A stretch of DNA of 35,968 bases from Tissierellia bacterium (GTDB lineage Bacteria; Bacillota_A; Clostridia; Tissierellales; Peptoniphilaceae): the NCBI GenBank assembly GCA_030537695.1, contig JAUNVJ010000010.1, positions 1 to 35,968 of the forward strand. Direction: 5' to 3'. Position numbers and translations under genes: made by a program. Each line of letters begins with the position of its first letter. Position 1 is the stretch's first letter. Below the pieces are notes generated by a model. The model saw nothing but the letters and a program-made list of their open reading frames with translations. It ran no database searches and was not told where the DNA came from. Positions 34,702 to 35,968 of this stretch are shown piece by piece.

Positions 34702-35813
34702 TGGATGAATGCTTAAAAAATAAATTGGATAATATTGTATTTATAGAATTAAAAAGAGACATTTCCCGTGGATCAGTAACCTTACCTAAAAATTTACCGT
34801 TGCCGATATTAAAGAATGACTTGGTAGAGGGAATTACATCTCAAAGTTTTTTAGAACAAGTAGATCTGGAATCTATTTTAAAGGGTATGACATATCTATG
34901 GGGAATAGAGACCGAATTTCCCAAAGGAGAAAAATATAAAGAAATTTTAAATGACTTTCTCGCAAAAAAAGAAGAGTATTTTCTATTTCAAGCGTACCAG
35001 GTGGAAGAGGATCAACCTACCGATGCCTATATATACCTACAGTCCTATGAAAATCTCTATGGTTTGAATATGAATATTTTTTATTCCAAGACATTATTAT
35101 TGGAACGATATTATAATCAAGAATATGAAAGAATGGATCCGACAAAACAAAGTAATCTTTTGGAAAGAATAATTAAAAACTATGGACTCCTCATAGATAA
35201 GTATCCTGAATTTTCTTTATCTTATTTGAGACTAGGATATATCAACCTATCTCTTCAACGATTTATTAAATCCAAATTATATTTTGAACAGTTCCTGAAT
35301 CAATCCGATGATGAGGAACTGAAAAATGAAGTTCGGTTACAGCTTGAAGAAGTAGAAAACTATGCCAATATAGAAAGTGCACAAACTTATATATCCTATG
35401 GAAAATTTAAAGAAGCGATTCAATATTTAGAAAAAATTACTTTAGTTTTTCCGGATCAATGTCTTTTATATTATTTAAAAGGTCTGTGCAACTACCAATT
35501 AGGATCAATAGAAGAAGCAAAATATTGGACGAAAAAATCACTTCAAGACGATATTACAGAAAAAAATATTAATTTATTGGCAATGATATTAATAAATGAT
35601 CAAAAAGTAGAAGAAGCAAATTTAGTCTACAAAAAAGGAACCGAAAAATATCCCAATAGCTATTTGCTCCAATATAATTCAGGTCTCGTTCAAATCGAAA
35701 TGAATAATCTCTTACTAGGAATAAAATCTTTAAAAAAGGCGAATGATATTAATCCTAACAATGAATTGAAAAGCTTAATAAAAAAATATGAAAAACAGAT
35801 CAAATGGACTTGA
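34701..35813 (+). CDS. tetratricopeptide-repeat protein of unknown function
   Basis: This 370-residue protein has an N-terminal region (about 1-140) without a recognised domain and a C-terminal half made of TPR-like helix pairs (about 145-365), with motifs such as YISYGKFKEAIQYLEKIT and NNLLLGIKSLKKANDINP. There is no signal peptide or membrane segment, so it is probably cytoplasmic. TPR proteins are scaffolds. The start overlaps the stop of the membrane protein gene (TAATG), suggesting a protein pair. Its stop codon overlaps a TTGACA box of the next promoter region. Confidence 0.85.
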   Translation: MDECLKNKLDNIVFIELKRDISRGSVTLPKNLPLPILKNDLVEGITSQSFLEQVDLESILKGMTYLWGIETEFPKGEKYKEILNDFLAKKEEYFLFQAYQVEEDQPTDAYIYLQSYENLYGLNMNIFYSKTLLLERYYNQEYERMDPTKQSNLLERIIKNYGLLIDKYPEFSLSYLRLGYINLSLQRFIKSKLYFEQFLNQSDDEELKNEVRLQLEEVENYANIESAQTYISYGKFKEAIQYLEKITLVFPDQCLLYYLKGLCNYQLGSIEEAKYWTKKSLQDDITEKNINLLAMILINDQKVEEANLVYKKGTEKYPNSYLLQYNSGLVQIEMNNLLLGIKSLKKANDINPNNELKSLIKKYEKQIKWT

Positions 35814-35838
35814 CATTTAATAAAATAAGTTGTAAACT
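35810..35838 (+). promoter_or_regulatory. upstream member (P1) of tandem promoters
   Basis: TTGACA (35810-35815), overlapping the TPR stop codon, and TAAACT (35833-35838) are 17 bases apart. It lies 83 bases upstream of a perfect consensus promoter. Confidence 0.55.
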
Positions 35839-35859
35839 AAAAAAGCTGTCAAAGACAGC
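35839..35859 (-). terminator. hairpin between tandem promoters, best as a minus-strand terminator
   Basis: GCTGTC (35845-35850) pairs with GACAGC (35854-35859) around AAA. Six A residues precede it (35839-35844), so on the minus strand it reads as a stem followed by six T residues. In the plus direction there is no good T-run. Confidence 0.45.
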
Positions 35860-35892
35860 AATTAATTAAATAAGATTGTATTAAAAGTTATC

Positions 35893-35921
35893 TTGACAAA
35901 AGATGCAATCTAAGTTATAAT
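35893..35921 (+). promoter_or_regulatory. perfect consensus sigma-A promoter (P2), probable rRNA operon promoter
   Basis: TTGACA (35893-35898) and TATAAT (35916-35921) are exactly 17 bases apart, with no mismatch to consensus. The transcript would start near 35928, at a GCTACC/GGTAGC hairpin (35928-35944), followed by a TGAAAATTGATAATTAAAT segment that resembles rRNA leader and spacer sequences of Firmicutes. No coding start follows. An rRNA (or tRNA) operon just beyond the window is the likeliest reading. Confidence 0.75.
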
Positions 35922-35968
35922 AAGAAAGCTACCGTAATGGTAGCCATGAAAATTGATAATTAAATAGT

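Noticed and set aside
1..35968. CRISPR arrays, insertion sequences or toxin-antitoxin pairs
   Set aside because: I saw no regularly spaced repeat array, no transposase frame and no toxin-antitoxin-like small gene pair in reading the window.

Overview
The window is low-GC, mostly plus-strand DNA with strong AGGAGG-type ribosome sites, short intergenic gaps and frequent start/stop overlaps. Gene order and protein families (ctsR-mcsA-mcsB-clpC-radA, carD, YacL-type PIN/TRAM, pheST-zapA-U32-mutS2-argS) point to an anaerobic Gram-positive of the Clostridia/Tissierellia type. The genus cannot be fixed from the sequence alone.

Layout. (1) 1-776: the right end of a prophage, with a small unknown gene, a holin-like gene, a terminator, and then a 3' tRNA fragment (probably tRNA-Trp) that looks like the host half of an attachment site. 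(2) 777-1105: no supported gene; hairpins and a strong terminator. (3) 1106-2720, minus strand: a ComEA-like DNA-binding protein, a flavodoxin-like protein and a DJ-1/PfpI protein. (4) 2898-6298: a stand-alone EF-G paralogue and a secreted erythromycin-esterase-family protein. (5) 6344-12178: the CtsR heat-shock operon with a near-consensus promoter and CtsR box, running ctsR-mcsA-mcsB-clpC-radA. (6) 12316-13991: carD and a PIN/TRAM membrane protein, in the place where Bacillus has disA-yacL. (7) 14071-17468: asd divergent from a class V aminotransferase and homoserine dehydrogenase, with back-to-back promoters. (8) 17691-21030: ACT protein, UPF0210/PFL protein, PiT-type phosphate transporter and its DUF47 partner. 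(9) 21163-23382: secreted phosphodiester-glycosidase-domain protein. (10) 23440-35813: a long operon pheS-pheT-zapA-U32-mutS2-argS-membrane protein-TPR protein. (11) 35810-35968: tandem consensus promoters and a leader hairpin, probably the start of an rRNA operon lying outside the window.

The most notable observation is that the protein-arginine-phosphorylation system appears to be rewired. The McsB homologue has lost, at several separate sites, the residues expected for guanidino-kinase catalysis, yet it keeps the C-terminal RDxxRA motif. In the neighbouring ClpC, one of the two N-domain glutamates that hold phosphoarginine is a lysine. CtsR, McsA and the CtsR operator look normal. This suggests a McsA/McsB adaptor system working without, or with altered, phosphoarginine tagging.

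Other points worth a second look are a probable AUC/AUU start codon for the PIN/TRAM gene, an inverted repeat made of the two facing -35 boxes between asd and the aminotransferase-hom operon, and the carD-for-disA substitution.
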